Origin: CAZTZL01 sp964617625
GTDB taxonomy: Bacteria > Zhuqueibacterota > QNDG01 > DSAB01
Length of the DNA: 64,000 nucleotides
Direction: 5' to 3'
Assembly (NCBI GenBank): GCA_964617625.1
Contig: CAZTZL010000006.1
Coordinates: 3,709 to 67,708 of the forward strand
Position 1 is the stretch's first letter, and each line of letters begins with the position of its first letter. Of this stretch, positions 54,482 to 62,688 are shown one piece after another. The notes under the pieces are model-generated. The model made no database searches. It was given only the letters and a program-made list of their open reading frames with translations, and had not been told where the DNA came from. The position numbers and the translations under genes are program-made.

Positions 54482-55184
54482 ATATCTTGCGCTTTGCGGA
54501 GTGGCATCCCGACGCAAGGCGGCCGAACTGATATCTCAGAAAAAAGTCCGGGTCGGTCAGGAAATTATTTCGGAACCGGGGTTTCGGATCGATCCGGATA
54601 CCGAATCTGTTTTTTTGGACGGGAAGCCGGTCAAACAGCCGGATCATTTTCGTTATGTTCTTTTAAATAAACCCAAAGATGTGCTCACAACGGTCCGGGA
54701 TGACCGGAGCCGGAAAACAGTCGTCGATCTGATTCCTCTGCCGGAACGACTTTTCCCCGTGGGCCGGCTGGACTGGGACACGGAAGGCGTTCTTCTGTTG
54801 ACCAACGACGGTGATCTGGCCTATCGGCTGACCCACCCGAAATATGAAATCGAAAAGGTGTATAAAGCCTGGGTTCAAGGTTCGGTCGAGGAGAAGATCT
54901 GCCAGAAGCTGAAGAAGGGTGTTTCCATCAATCCGGGTGTGGTTGTTTCCGGTGAGGCTCGAATTCTCAAAAAAGAACGAAACCGATCCAGACTGGAAAT
55001 CCGGATTCACGAGGGGAAAAAAAGGCAGATCAAGCGGATGTGTCAGGCCGTCGGACATCGCGTGATCTCTCTCGAACGGATCAACTTTGCGGGACTGATA
55101 TCCAGAAGATTGAAACCGGGCGAATGGCGGGAGCTGACATCTGTCGAAGTTCAACAATTGTATAAATTGACAGGATTGGGTTGA
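54456..55184 (+). CDS. RluB/RsuA-family 23S rRNA pseudouridine synthase, with an uncertain non-ATG start
   Basis: The first conventional start (GTG 54501) would cut off the conserved S4-domain opening LNRYLALCGVASRRKA. That sequence is encoded in frame just upstream, but no ATG/GTG/TTG exists between the stop at 54441 and 54501. Candidates are ATC 54456, 6 bases after AAGGAGG, or CTG 54474. From 54456 the protein is 242 residues. S4 RNA-binding domain (about 5-60), catalytic domain with GRLDWDTEGVLLLTNDG (catalytic Asp in RLD) and the C-terminal EGKKRQIKRMCQAVGH motif. It makes pseudouridine in the large rRNA; the exact site is not decided by sequence. It overlaps the end of scpB. Confidence 0.9.
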   Translation: MSRKVQLNRYLALCGVASRRKAAELISQKKVRVGQEIISEPGFRIDPDTESVFLDGKPVKQPDHFRYVLLNKPKDVLTTVRDDRSRKTVVDLIPLPERLFPVGRLDWDTEGVLLLTNDGDLAYRLTHPKYEIEKVYKAWVQGSVEEKICQKLKKGVSINPGVVVSGEARILKKERNRSRLEIRIHEGKKRQIKRMCQAVGHRVISLERINFAGLISRRLKPGEWRELTSVEVQQLYKLTGLG

Positions 55185-55302
55185 ATGCAAGGGGAACAGG
55201 GAATATGGAGACGGGAGACCGGATTAAAAATTGAATTGTATTCGATCTCAAAGTATGAAGGCAATTTTTAATATAAAAGGCATTGGATAAAAATGGAAAT
55301 TC

Positions 55303-55980
55303 ATGGTAGTTGTGATTGACGGGCCAGCGGCATCGGGCAAAAGCACGACGGCAAGAAAGGTCGCCGAAAAATTGGGATGGTTTTATCTCGATACGGGCGC
55401 CATGTACCGGGCCGTAACTGTCAAAGTTCTTAAGAATGGAATTCCGTTGGATGATTCCAAAGCGATTGCCGAAAACGCAGAAAAAATGAAAATAAAATTA
55501 ATACACGGAAAAGAAGGATTGAAAATCAGTGTAGATAATGAGGATGTGACTTCGGAGATACGCACTCCCGAAGTGGACCGGGCGGTCGGACCGGTTTGTG
55601 AAGTGGCAAAGGTCCGGGAAATTCTGGTCCGGAAGCAGCAGGAAATCGGCGCTTCAGGTCATGTCATCGCAGAGGGGCGGGACATGGGAACTGTGGTTTT
55701 TCCGAATGCGGATTTAAAGTTTTACATGATTGCTTCTGCCGAAGAGAGGGCAAAACGGCGAAAAAAAGATTTGGAGAAACAGGGTATTGAAATTTCTCTT
55801 GAAGAAATAAAAAGTGAAATCCAGAGACGTGATGAAAGAGACAGCACGCGCTCGAACAGCCCTTTAATGCAAGCTGAGGATGCTGTCCAGATCGATACAA
55901 CGAATATGGAAATTGATGATCAGGTCAATCGGATTATTGACCAGATCAAGGGAAAGCAGGTATATTTAAAGAAGAGCTGA
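55303..55980 (+). CDS. cmk: Cytidylate kinase
   Basis: 225 residues of the normal Cmk length. P-loop GPAASGKST (about 7-15), the CMP-binding region with FYLDTGAMYRAVT, and the lid RRKKDLEKQG...IQRRDERDSTRSNSPL. It phosphorylates CMP and dCMP. The cmk-ispH-rpsA order is widely conserved in bacteria and supports all three calls. Confidence 0.96.
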   Translation: MVVVIDGPAASGKSTTARKVAEKLGWFYLDTGAMYRAVTVKVLKNGIPLDDSKAIAENAEKMKIKLIHGKEGLKISVDNEDVTSEIRTPEVDRAVGPVCEVAKVREILVRKQQEIGASGHVIAEGRDMGTVVFPNADLKFYMIASAEERAKRRKKDLEKQGIEISLEEIKSEIQRRDERDSTRSNSPLMQAEDAVQIDTTNMEIDDQVNRIIDQIKGKQVYLKKS

Positions 55981-56010
55981 TAATCATTTGAAACAGGAAT
56001 TCAGTATAGA

Positions 56011-56952
56011 ATGATTTCAACAATCGAATCCAAAGCCAGACCTTGTCCGGGTGTTCAACACGCCATTGAAATGGTGGAAGAAGTCCTTCGCAGGGAAGAA
56101 AAACTTTATCTCGTCGGTTCAATGATTCACAACCAGCGTGAGATAGACCGGCTTTGCGAGATGGGTCTTCAGCAAATCGATCTGAATGTGCTTGATGATC
56201 CCAGAAAAAGGGATAAATACATAAACGGCCGGTTTTTGATACGCGCGCACGGAGAACCGGAAGATGTTTTGAAGCGTATCCAGGATGTGGGGTTTGATGT
56301 GCTTGATACCACTTGTTCTATTGTGCGCCATTCACAGGAACTGATCGACCAGCATATCCGTGAAGGATGGAGCATTGCCATCGTAGGACATAAAGACCAT
56401 CCGGAAGTGATCGGTTTACTGGCCCGCGCAAAAGGATCGGGCGTGGTGATTTCAGATATTAATGAAGCGTCCACCATTGATCTTGATGAACGCACTTTAC
56501 TTTTGGCCCAAACAACGATCGATGGCCAGTTTTTTTACGATGTGGGGCGATTATTATCCAAACGGTTGTCCAGGTTGAAAATTATCGACACGACCTGCCG
56601 ATTCCTGAAAACCCGGCAGAAGGATATTCAAACTTTTGGCAAAACAAAAGATGTCGTTATACTTATCGGAGGGAAAAAATCTTCGAACTGCCGTCTTCTT
56701 TATCAAACTTCGCTCAATGTCAATCCGCGCTCCTATAAAGTGGAAAGTCCCGATGAGATTGATCATAAGTGGTTTAAAGATGGTGAACAAATCGGCATCA
56801 CGGGAGGAGCCTCAACACCGCGGTGGCAGTTGGAAGAAATGAAAAGTTTTCTCAACAATCATCATTTTGATAAAAACCCGAAAGGGTTAATAAATAAAAA
56901 AGGAGGACGATTTTTATGTTGGATCCGGAAAAAAACGAACCGAAAAACGTAG
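56011..56952 (+). CDS. ispH: 4-hydroxy-3-methylbut-2-enyl diphosphate reductase
   Basis: 313 residues. The three iron-sulfur ligands are Cys in ARPCPGV (12), DTTCSIVRHSQ (about 102) and DTTCRFLKTRQ (about 195). Substrate-binding His are in MIHNQRE and GHKDHPEV. It performs the last step of the MEP isoprenoid pathway. Its last 12 codons run over the ribosome-binding site and start of rpsA (37-base overlap), a lysine/arginine-rich tail (IRKKTNRKT) with no family counterpart. Confidence 0.95.
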   Translation: MISTIESKARPCPGVQHAIEMVEEVLRREEKLYLVGSMIHNQREIDRLCEMGLQQIDLNVLDDPRKRDKYINGRFLIRAHGEPEDVLKRIQDVGFDVLDTTCSIVRHSQELIDQHIREGWSIAIVGHKDHPEVIGLLARAKGSGVVISDINEASTIDLDERTLLLAQTTIDGQFFYDVGRLLSKRLSRLKIIDTTCRFLKTRQKDIQTFGKTKDVVILIGGKKSSNCRLLYQTSLNVNPRSYKVESPDEIDHKWFKDGEQIGITGGASTPRWQLEEMKSFLNNHHFDKNPKGLINKKGGRFLCWIRKKTNRKT

Positions 56953-59000
56953 AAAAGGAGGGAGAGCTGAATCAAACAACCGATCAAGAATCCATTCAGG
57001 ATGAAGACACAAAACCATCAGAAATGAAAGAAACGTCTCAAGTTGGTACGGAGGAAGAACCCGGCAAATACTCTGATGAGGAATATCAGAAATTTGTCGA
57101 TCTTTATGACCGTACTTTGCGTGATATCAGTGAAGGGCAAGTCGTGGATGGAAGAATACTCGCCATTACGGATAAAGATGTTTTGGTGGATATTGGGTTT
57201 AAATCGGAAGGGGTGGTTCCTCTTGAGGAGTTTGAGAATCCTTCTGAAGTCAAGATAGGTGACAATGTAGAGGTTTTTTTAGATACGATTGAAGATACGG
57301 ACGGGCAGCTCATTCTATCCAAGAAGAAAGCAAATTTTGTACGCATCTGGGATAAAGTGCTCGATTATCATGACCGCGGCGAGACCATCGAAGGCCGATG
57401 TGTCCGCCGGATCAAAGGTGGGATCGTTGTCGATCTCATGGGCGTGGATGCGTTTCTGCCCGGTTCGCAGATTGATGTGAAACCCATTCGGGATTTTGAT
57501 GCGCTGATCGGAAAAACCTTTACTTTTAAAATCGTCAAAGTCAACAAACTTCGCAAAAATATTGTTGTTTCCCGGCGGGCCCTCTTGGAAGAGAGTATGC
57601 AGGAACAGAGAAAAGAAGTGCTGACTCAGCTGGAAAAGGGACAGGTGCGTGAAGGAACCGTGAAGAATATCACGGATTTCGGCGTGTTTGTCGATCTGGG
57701 AGGTGTGGACGGACTGCTTCACATCAATGATCTTTCGTGGGGAAGGGTCAATCATCCGTCCGAAATACTGGAACTGGATCAGAAAATTGAAGTGGTCATT
57801 CTGGATTTCAATGATGCCAAAGACCGTATTTCGCTCGGAATGAAACAGCTTCAGGATCACCCCTGGAAAGATGTTGAAGGAAAATATACGGAAGGTTCCG
57901 TTATTCAGGGACGGGTCGTCTCGATTGCGGATTACGGCGCTTTTGTCGAACTGGAAAAAGGTGTGGAAGGATTGATTCATGTTTCCGAAATGTCCTGGAC
58001 CAGACATCCGATCCATCCGTCCAAGATCGTCAGTGTGGGCGATACAGTCGAAGTCAAGGTCCTCACGATTGACAAGGAACGGAAGCGTATCTCATTGGGA
58101 TTGAAACAGTTGACACCCGATCCCTGGGACGGTATCGAGCAGAAGTATCTGGTGAATACCCGGGTGAAAGGTGTGGTCAGAAACATGACCAATTTTGGTG
58201 TTTTTGTTGAATTAGAGGAGAATATTGACGGGCTCATTCACATTTCTGATCTGTCCTGGACCAAAAAGATCAAGCATCCGAGTGAAGTTGTTAAAAAAGG
58301 CGATGAGATCGAGGTGGTTGTTCTTGAAGTCAATAAAAAGGAAAGACGTCTTTCTTTGGGATACAAACAGTTGAGCGATGATCCCTGGCCCGAATTTGAA
58401 AATGCCTACAAGGTGGATACGGAAACGACCGGGAAAATTGTCCGATTCATCGAGAAGGGGTTCATCGTTGAGCTTCCTCTTGGCCTGGAAGGATTTGTGC
58501 CCATGTCGCAGCTTGTCGAAACCTCTATGGCAAAAGTCGCGGAAAATTACAAAGAGGGTGATGAAGTCGACCTCCTCGTAATTGAATTCGACAAGGAAAA
58601 CAAGCGGGTTATTCTTTCCCGTAAAAAAGTGTTAGAAACCGGGAAAAAGGACGAGGGAGAGGCCGAAAAGGCGGAAGTTGAAAGCTACATGAAAGAGCAG
58701 AAGAGTGCGCCCACTATGGGTGAGATGGCTGGTGTCCAGCCGGAGGAAGCGGAAGGATCGTCGGATAAACCGAAAAAAGAGAAGAAGAAAAAGAAAAGCG
58801 ACGATGAAAAATCCGACTCCGAGGCTGCTCAGGAAGTAAAAGAAACCGACCAGGGAATAGATGAGGCTCAAGCTCAACCGGATGCGGAGAATTCAACTGC
58901 CGAACCGGAAGCGGAAGAAAAAGATAAAACCGAAGGTGTTGAAAATAAACCGGAGGAAGAGAACGCCGGAGCTTCGGAAAAAGAGGAGCCTTCCGCATAA
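56916..59000 (+). CDS. rpsA: 30S ribosomal protein S1
   Basis: 694 residues, longer than the roughly 557 of E. coli. An acidic N-terminal extension (about 1-60) precedes six S1 RNA-binding domains (about 65-570). Domains 3-5 show the repeated G-x-V-x-x-(I/M)-x-(D/N)-(F/Y)-G-(A/V)-F-V-(D/E)-L pattern followed by GL-(L/I)-H-(I/V)-(N/S). A highly charged K/E-rich tail follows (about 575-694, including KKEKKKKKSDDEK). S1 recruits mRNA to the 30S subunit. The long charged tail is common in FCB-group S1 proteins. AAAGGAGGA precedes the ATG, inside ispH. A terminator follows. Confidence 0.96.
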   Translation: MLDPEKNEPKNVEKEGELNQTTDQESIQDEDTKPSEMKETSQVGTEEEPGKYSDEEYQKFVDLYDRTLRDISEGQVVDGRILAITDKDVLVDIGFKSEGVVPLEEFENPSEVKIGDNVEVFLDTIEDTDGQLILSKKKANFVRIWDKVLDYHDRGETIEGRCVRRIKGGIVVDLMGVDAFLPGSQIDVKPIRDFDALIGKTFTFKIVKVNKLRKNIVVSRRALLEESMQEQRKEVLTQLEKGQVREGTVKNITDFGVFVDLGGVDGLLHINDLSWGRVNHPSEILELDQKIEVVILDFNDAKDRISLGMKQLQDHPWKDVEGKYTEGSVIQGRVVSIADYGAFVELEKGVEGLIHVSEMSWTRHPIHPSKIVSVGDTVEVKVLTIDKERKRISLGLKQLTPDPWDGIEQKYLVNTRVKGVVRNMTNFGVFVELEENIDGLIHISDLSWTKKIKHPSEVVKKGDEIEVVVLEVNKKERRLSLGYKQLSDDPWPEFENAYKVDTETTGKIVRFIEKGFIVELPLGLEGFVPMSQLVETSMAKVAENYKEGDEVDLLVIEFDKENKRVILSRKKVLETGKKDEGEAEKAEVESYMKEQKSAPTMGEMAGVQPEEAEGSSDKPKKEKKKKKSDDEKSDSEAAQEVKETDQGIDEAQAQPDAENSTAEPEAEEKDKTEGVENKPEEENAGASEKEEPSA

Positions 59001-59044
59001 CAGCAAGAGCACGCATGACAGTGTTTTACTTGAAGAGAGGATTT

Positions 59045-59084
59045 CAGGAGTCGGACTTTCGGGTTCGGCTCCTGTTTTGTTTTT
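59045..59084 (+). terminator. Rho-independent terminator after rpsA
   Basis: CAGGAGTCG (59045-59053) pairs with CGGCTCCTG (59066-59074) with one G-U pair, followed by TTTTGTTTTT. Confidence 0.8.
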
Positions 59085-59177
59085 AACTTGAAAAATTCGT
59101 AAACTTAACCTCGAAGAATCTTGATCCTTTGAAAATGTTATTTCTACTCCAAGCGGACTATTCAGATGAATTTTTCA

Positions 59178-59198
59178 TCCCGATTCTTTTTATCGGGA
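59178..59198. repeat. Small hairpin upstream of mtaB
   Basis: TCCCGAT (59178-59184) and ATCGGGA (59192-59198) with a T-rich loop. No T tail on the plus strand, so it is not a plus-strand terminator. It may shape the mtaB leader. Confidence 0.4.
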
Positions 59199-59240
59199 AA
59201 TCCCTGCGTGGAGCGCATATTAATAAATTGATCAGGGTGA

Positions 59241-60542
59241 ATGTTTTCTGTTGCATTTAAAACCATCGGCTGCAAACTGAACCAGGCCGAGACCGCGGTG
59301 ATGGTCCGGGAATTTAAAGACCGGGGATACCGTGTCATTGCCTGGGAGGACGGCGCCGACATCTCGGTGCTCAACACCTGTACGGTCACGCACCGGAGCG
59401 ATGCGAAGTGCCGGCAGGCCGTCCGGCATGCACTGACATGCAATCCAAAAACCACAGTTATCATGACCGGGTGCTATCCCCAGACGCAGGCGGAAAAGCT
59501 GATCCGCATTCCCGGTGTGGATTACATTCTTGGAAGCCGGGAAAAACACCATCTTTTTGATTTTTTTACCGGCCCCGGAAAATTAAATCATCCAGATGCG
59601 CATGTCTCTCCTTTTTCCGGGAACGAGGAAGCAGATTGCCAAATCGAGGGGGATTATTCCGGCCAGACCCGGGCCTTCCTTAAAATCCAGGACGGCTGCA
59701 ACCGCCGGTGCACCTACTGCATCGTGCCGTTCGCGCGTGGGCCGAGCCGGAGCGTTCCTCAAAAATCGATTCTCCATCAAGCCGAAATGCTGGCTCAAAA
59801 CGGATATCAGGAAATTGTACTGACGGGCGTGCATATCGGCGAGTACGGCAAGGATTTGAAGCCGCCTCTGCTTCTTTCCGATCTGCTGCGTTCCCTGTTG
59901 AAAATCCCGAAACCGAAGCGGATCCGCCTCAGTTCGCTGGAATCGGAAAATATTACAAAGGAGTTGTTGAAAACCGTTTCACAATCCGAACGCATCTGCC
60001 GGCATTTCCACATTCCGCTTCAAAGCGGATGCGATGCGATTCTTGCGGCCATGAACCGGCTATATTCGACACACGACTATAAGGATAAAATTGAACAGAT
60101 TTTATCCGTAATCGGAGAAGTGGGTCTGGGAACCGATGTTGTGGTCGGATTTCCCGGTGAGACCGATGCGGATTTCCAAACCACCTGTGATTTTATCGAA
60201 AGTCTGCCGTTCACCTATCTTCATGTGTTTCCATTCTCCCCGAGAAAAGGCACGCCAGCCTTCTCGATGAAGAACCAGGTCGAACCGCGGGTACGTATCG
60301 AAAGAGCGAAGATGCTGAGAGAACTGGGTAGAAAGAAAAAAATGGTTTTCATGAAAAAATGGATTGGCAGGGAAGCGGATGTGCTGCTGGAAAGCCGCGA
60401 TCTCAACGGATGGATGTCCGGATTAACTTCGGAATATCTTCGCGTGAAAGTGCCTTTTACCGAACAAATGCAGAATCAAATTGTCAGAGTAAAAATCGGA
60501 TCCGTACTCTCGAATGAAGTTTCGGGCAATGTATTGGCCTAA
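59241..60542 (+). CDS. mtaB: tRNA (N6-threonylcarbamoyladenosine-C2)-methylthiotransferase
   Basis: 433 residues. The N-terminal MTTase domain carries three iron-sulfur Cys (in IGCKLNQAE, NTCTVTHRSD and TGCYPQTQ). The radical-SAM domain has CNRRCTYC (Cys about 153, 157, 160), and a TRAM domain is at the C-terminus (about 370-433). The KLNQAETAVM and TVTHRSDAKCRQ forms are MtaB-like rather than MiaB or RimO. It adds a methylthio group to t6A37 of tRNAs reading ANN codons. Confidence 0.94.
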   Translation: MFSVAFKTIGCKLNQAETAVMVREFKDRGYRVIAWEDGADISVLNTCTVTHRSDAKCRQAVRHALTCNPKTTVIMTGCYPQTQAEKLIRIPGVDYILGSREKHHLFDFFTGPGKLNHPDAHVSPFSGNEEADCQIEGDYSGQTRAFLKIQDGCNRRCTYCIVPFARGPSRSVPQKSILHQAEMLAQNGYQEIVLTGVHIGEYGKDLKPPLLLSDLLRSLLKIPKPKRIRLSSLESENITKELLKTVSQSERICRHFHIPLQSGCDAILAAMNRLYSTHDYKDKIEQILSVIGEVGLGTDVVVGFPGETDADFQTTCDFIESLPFTYLHVFPFSPRKGTPAFSMKNQVEPRVRIERAKMLRELGRKKKMVFMKKWIGREADVLLESRDLNGWMSGLTSEYLRVKVPFTEQMQNQIVRVKIGSVLSNEVSGNVLA

Positions 60543-60686
60543 ATATTTCTTGATTTAATCAATAATTTCTTTTAATTTTTTAATAATTCATGCACTTGAG
60601 ACTATGTCTTTTATGAAGGTTTCTGCAGATTGCCAGGCATTGAAAAGCAGACTTGGTAATTCGCATAAAATACATAGGGGATAAGT

Positions 60687-60875
60687 ATGATTGAAAAAAC
60701 TGTCAAGAAGTTCAATTTGAAAAGGGATTCATCCATCAAGGAAGATCTGGCCTACTGGCTCAACAAAACACCCCAAGACCGAATCGCAGCCATTGAATTT
60801 TTAAGAAGGCAGTACCATGGAAGTTCAGCAAGACTTCAGAGATCTGCTCGGGTTGTTCAACAAACACAAGGTTGA
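60687..60875 (+). CDS. Small protein paired with a nucleotidyltransferase (putative antitoxin-like)
   Basis: 62 residues: a helical, charged protein with IKEDLAYWLNKTPQDRIAAIEFLRRQYHG and an SARLQR ending. I recall very similar small proteins directly upstream of nucleotidyltransferases in many genomes. The last 59 bases overlap the start of the next gene in another frame, so expression is coupled. There is no known fold I can name; antitoxin-like pairing is inference from gene order. Confidence 0.75.
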   Translation: MIEKTVKKFNLKRDSSIKEDLAYWLNKTPQDRIAAIEFLRRQYHGSSARLQRSARVVQQTQG

Positions 60876-61263
60876 TTTCATCATTGTGGGGGCATACGCG
60901 CTGGGATTTCATGGCGCTCCCCGGTACACAGGCGACCTTGATATATTTGTGAAACCGGACCCTGTCAATGCAGGAAGGATCATGCAAGCCCTTCATGAGT
61001 TTGGATTTGGATCTGTTGGTCTGACAGCAGCGGATTTTGAGGAAGAGGGTAAAATCGTTCAGCTCGGATTTCCACCGGTCAGGATAGACATTATTACCTC
61101 GATTACCGGAGTTTCGTGGGAGCAGGCGAGGTCGGGCAGGGTGAAAGGCAGGTACGGGGATTTGACGGTTCATTATATAGGACGCGATGATTTCATATCC
61201 AATAAAAGGGCCTTGGGCCGCAAAAAAGATATTGCCGATATAGAAGCTGTCGGGGAAGACTGA
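60817..61263 (+). CDS. Nucleotidyltransferase family protein (DUF6036-like)
   Basis: 148 residues. The N-terminal part shows DFIIVGAYALGFHGAPRYTGDLDIFV: a G-(A/G)-x-A-L core followed by the catalytic D-L-D-I/F pair of the minimal nucleotidyltransferase fold. The rest is FPPVRIDIITSI, carrying a third acidic residue, and an RDDFISNKRALGRKKDIADIE ending typical of this family. It overlaps the small upstream gene by 59 bases. Families of this type include toxin-antitoxin components that modify tRNA or partner proteins; the activity here is not established. Confidence 0.82.
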   Translation: MEVQQDFRDLLGLFNKHKVDFIIVGAYALGFHGAPRYTGDLDIFVKPDPVNAGRIMQALHEFGFGSVGLTAADFEEEGKIVQLGFPPVRIDIITSITGVSWEQARSGRVKGRYGDLTVHYIGRDDFISNKRALGRKKDIADIEAVGED

Positions 61264-61320
61264 AATCTTTATTCCACAGGATTTTACAGCTATGGAACAT
61301 ATTATTCAGGAGGTATTCCA

Positions 61321-61830
61321 ATGGAAACCAATACACTGCCAAAATATGACATGAGCGATAATCCGACCCATTGCTGTCCCAAATTTAAGCCGGAGGGTTG
61401 GGACGGACAGGAACTCCGTTTCGAAAATAAATTGTTTCTCAGAGCCAAAACGAAAAGCCTGTTTCATATTCCTGTAAACATGGGATCGGTTTTTCCAAAA
61501 ACTTTCGCGGACATTCAGAAAGCGGATGCACAGAATCCCGATGAATTTCTTGTTTTGTCCATCGATCCGTCGGCGTGGACAGGAGAGCACTATTTCTCTG
61601 TAACAAAGGATGTTCCCGGACACGAAATGGTGAAAATGACGGGCGACTTTCTCACCAAGGTATTCGAAGGGCCGTACAAGGATGCGCCTAAAATGGAAAA
61701 GGAAATGGAGGTATTCGTCAGCACGAAAGGCCGGAAAGTGAAGAAGACTTATTTTTTCTACACGACCTGTCCCAAGTGTGCGAAGGTGTACGGCAAGAAT
61801 TATATGGTGGCCGTATCCGAAGTTGAGTGA
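61321..61830 (+). CDS. Conserved Cys-rich protein of unknown function
   Basis: 169 residues, cytoplasmic. It has a CCPKFKPEGWDGQEL start, a FHIPVNMGSVF segment and a TTCPKCAKVYGKNY C-terminal motif; the two Cys pairs (CC and CPKC) could bind a metal. I recall it as a widespread single-copy family often labelled hydrolase without evidence. AGGAGG lies about 7 bases before the ATG. I assign no function. Confidence 0.75.
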   Translation: METNTLPKYDMSDNPTHCCPKFKPEGWDGQELRFENKLFLRAKTKSLFHIPVNMGSVFPKTFADIQKADAQNPDEFLVLSIDPSAWTGEHYFSVTKDVPGHEMVKMTGDFLTKVFEGPYKDAPKMEKEMEVFVSTKGRKVKKTYFFYTTCPKCAKVYGKNYMVAVSEVE

Positions 61831-61870
61831 GTTTTTTTATCGAGGGTTGCGTCGAAGTTTCTAAAATGTC

Positions 61871-61996
61871 CTTGCGATCCCGACGAAAGTCGGGAGAAGC
61901 AATCTCATAAATTTTGAGTGTAAAATATGAGATTGCCACGTCGTCCCGATATTTTATTAGAATATATAATGAATAATCGGGACTCATCGCAATGAC
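61871..61996. repeat. REP-like palindromic repeat element
   Basis: Three nested or adjacent inverted repeats: CCCGAC-GAAA-GTCGGG (61879-61894), GCAATCTCAT (61899-61908) with ATGAGATTGC (61927-61936), and GTCCCGAT (61943-61950) with ATCGGGAC (61976-61983). It ends in CATCGCAATGACA. The GCAATCTC and CGCAATGACA words are typical of dispersed bacterial palindromic repeats. Confidence 0.7.
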
Positions 61997-62031
61997 AAAA
62001 AAATGAATTTTAAAAAAGGGGGGATTCGATC

Positions 62032-62592
62032 ATGTTTCAAAAGGTGGGTTGTATTGTAATGGCCTTTTCCATATTTTGTTTTTGTCAAAACAAGAAACAA
62101 TCCCTTCCCCAAAAAGAAGAGGAGAAAAAGATGGATATCGAGATCACAAGCACGGCTTTTAATGAAGGAGGAATGATCCCTACGAAGTACACGTGCGACG
62201 GACCGGATATTTCTCCTCCTTTGGCGTGGAGTTCTGTTCCGGAAAATACGGTGAGCATTGCCCTGATCTGCGATGACCCGGATGCGCCCGTCGGGACATG
62301 GGTCCATTGGGTGCTTTTTAATCTGCCCCCGGAAATAAAGGAGTTGCCTGAGAACCTGCCAACCAAAGAAATACTCTCGAATGGTGCAAAACAGGGAAGG
62401 AATGGTTCCCGAAGAATCGGCTACAGCGGGCCCTGTCCTCCGGGAGGGACACACCGATACTATTTCAAAATATATGCTCTAAATACGAAACTTGATCTGG
62501 AGCCCGGTGTTGAAAAGAAGGAATTAGTAGAAGCCATGGAGGGTCATATCCTGGCGGAAGGACAATTGATGGGGAGATATCAAAGGCAATAG
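62032..62592 (+). CDS. YbhB/YbcL-type (PEBP, Raf-kinase-inhibitor-like) lipoprotein
   Basis: 186 residues. A short lipoprotein signal (FSIFCFC, Cys near 18) and a charged linker precede a PEBP domain. Key segments are YTCDGPDISPPL, DDPDAPVGTWVHWV (anion-binding DPDAP and H) and YSGPCPPGGTHRYYF. Most bacterial YbhB/YbcL proteins are soluble cytoplasmic or periplasmic forms; here it is probably anchored in the envelope. It binds small anionic ligands by family knowledge; its role is unknown. Confidence 0.88.
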   Translation: MFQKVGCIVMAFSIFCFCQNKKQSLPQKEEEKKMDIEITSTAFNEGGMIPTKYTCDGPDISPPLAWSSVPENTVSIALICDDPDAPVGTWVHWVLFNLPPEIKELPENLPTKEILSNGAKQGRNGSRRIGYSGPCPPGGTHRYYFKIYALNTKLDLEPGVEKKELVEAMEGHILAEGQLMGRYQRQ

Positions 62593-62688
62593 ATTTTGAA
62601 ACGGATGTGAGATCAGCAATAGCCAACACTTTTTCAGATCGAATAGGTGTCTTAACCTTGCCGAAGATAAATTTAACGGGAGAAACAT

